Assembly: GCA_902775835.1 (NCBI GenBank)
Contig: CACYNZ010000133.1
Location: forward strand, 1 to 9,494
Length of the DNA stretch: 9,494 nucleotides
Reading direction: 5' to 3'
DNA from: an uncultured Eubacteriales bacterium
GTDB taxonomy: Bacteria; Bacillota_A; Clostridia; Christensenellales; Aristaeellaceae
Part shown: piece by piece, positions 8,905-9,494 of the stretch
How positions within the stretch are numbered: position 1 is the stretch's first letter
How the letters are laid out: each line of letters starts with the position of its first letter
The notes under the pieces: model-generated
What the model saw: only the letters and a program-made list of their open reading frames with translations
What the model was told of the DNA's origin: nothing
The model's database searches: none
Made by a program: the position numbers and the translations under genes

Positions 8905-9494
8905 TCAATGATGGAAAAGGCGCAGGTGCGTGAAGCACAGGGTCATGTTGTACTCATCGCACTTCTCAATGACGGCATCGTCGCGGATGGAGCCGCCGGG
9001 CTCGGCCACGTAGGTGACGCCGCTGCGGTGCGCACGCTCAATATTGTCCGAGAAGGGGAAGAAGGCGTCCGAGCCCAGGGAAACGCCGGAGATGCCGGAC
9101 AGGTACTCGGCCTGTTCCTCACGGGTAAACGGAGCGGGCTGCTCGGTGAAGTACTTCTCCCAGTTGCCGGGCGCGCATACGTCTTCCTCATTGCCGTTGA
9201 TGTAGGAATCAATGACATTGTCGCGGTCCGGACGTCCCAGTTCCTTGCGGAAGGGCAGGGCGAGCACCCGGGGGCTCTGACGCAGGTGCCAGTTGTCGGC
9301 CTTGGAGCCGGCAAGACGCGTGCAGTGAATGCGGGACTGCTGGCCGGCGCCCACGCCGATGGCCTGTCCGTCCACGGCATAGCACACGGAGTTGGACTGG
9401 GTGTATTTCAGGGTGATCAGGGAAATGATCAGGTCGCGGACGGCCGATTCCGGCAGGTCCTTGCTACTGCTGACGATTTCCTTGAGATACTCGG
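8905..9494 (-). CDS. purH: AICAR formyltransferase, C-terminal part (5' end outside window)
   Basis: AICAR transformylase moves the formyl group of 10-formyl-THF onto AICAR, giving FAICAR, the penultimate step to IMP. The last 195 codons are visible; the frame stays open to the window edge, so the start is missing. Visible motifs are TLKYTQSNSVCYA (residues 27-39 of the visible part), GVGAGQQSRIHCTRLAG (46-62), SDAFFPF (141-147), PGGSIRD (165-171) and the terminal LRLFHH. A segment at about residues 68-135, with RPDRDN and NWEKYF, is longer than I remember in bifunctional E. coli or Bacillus PurH. It resembles the region in eukaryotic ATIC and in the clostridial stand-alone AICAR transformylase of about 390 residues. 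Hence it may be monofunctional, with IMP cyclohydrolase encoded separately, but the part that would show this is off the window. The GTG at 9387 is an internal valine, not a start. The catalytic Lys-His pair also lies off the window. Confidence 0.93.
   Translation of the reverse strand, partial: EYLKEIVSSSKDLPESAVRDLIISLITLKYTQSNSVCYAVDGQAIGVGAGQQSRIHCTRLAGSKADNWHLRQSPRVLALPFRKELGRPDRDNVIDSYINGNEEDVCAPGNWEKYFTEQPAPFTREEQAEYLSGISGVSLGSDAFFPFSDNIERAHRSGVTYVAEPGGSIRDDAVIEKCDEYNMTLCFTHLRLFHH

Larger units (their letters stand above)
1..9494 (-). other. Polycistronic purine / one-carbon operon (both ends beyond view)
   Basis: The six genes purH, purD, purL, glyA, fhs and guaA are collinear on the minus strand, with gaps of 16, 1, 11, 2 and 24 bases. 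None of the gaps can hold a promoter, a rho-independent terminator or a riboswitch. Control, whether by a PurR-like repressor or a purine riboswitch, must therefore lie upstream beyond the right edge, or internally in a form I cannot see. purF, purM, purN, purE, purC and purB are not in the window; some are probably upstream. A single transcript is inferred from spacing. Confidence 0.9.

Noticed and set aside
7620..8933. Plus-strand open frame of 437 codons opposite purD
   Set aside because: Antisense shadow covering the whole of purD and both its junctions. No family resemblance, and the purD motifs are unmistakable on the other strand.
8908..9387. GTG at 9387 as a start for a 160-residue protein
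   Set aside because: The frame continues upstream to the window edge with conserved AICAR transformylase sequence (TLKYTQSNS just before it), so the GTG is an internal valine.

Overview
The window is one uninterrupted minus-strand gene cluster for de novo purine synthesis and the one-carbon (tetrahydrofolate) supply that feeds it. In transcription order (right to left) it holds purH (3' part only), purD, purL, glyA, fhs and guaA. All six read in the same direction, with gaps of 16, 1, 11, 2 and 24 bases, so they are almost certainly one polycistronic operon. There is no stretch over 300 bases without a gene. No RNA gene, mobile element, repeat array, promoter or terminator was found. The operon clearly extends past the right edge (purH is cut). 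Its left end cannot be judged, because the guaA stop codon is the first three bases of the window.

The likely host is a Bacillota (Firmicutes) bacterium of Clostridia or Erysipelotrichia type, of moderately high GC. The reasons are: strong AGGAGG-type ribosome binding sites; a large single-chain PurL whose N-terminus matches the clostridial/bifidobacterial clade; an AICAR transformylase tail ending LRLFHH with a mid-domain segment I remember from clostridial stand-alone enzymes and eukaryotic ATIC; and an fhs gene. Genus cannot be set from what is visible.

The genes form a metabolic circuit. GlyA makes glycine, which PurD consumes, and also 5,10-methylene-THF. Fhs makes 10-formyl-THF from formate, ATP and THF. 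PurH uses the formyl group and releases THF, which GlyA and Fhs take up again. PurL makes FGAM in mid-pathway. GuaA converts XMP to GMP at the end of the guanine branch.

The least routine points are: GuaA is only the ATP-pyrophosphatase/dimerisation part (325 aa) with no glutamine amidotransferase domain and no partner in view; the AICAR transformylase looks like the eukaryote/clostridial form; and two folate genes are built into the purine operon. I found no evidence of a novel defence, mobile or otherwise undescribed system. This is a coherent, intact housekeeping operon.
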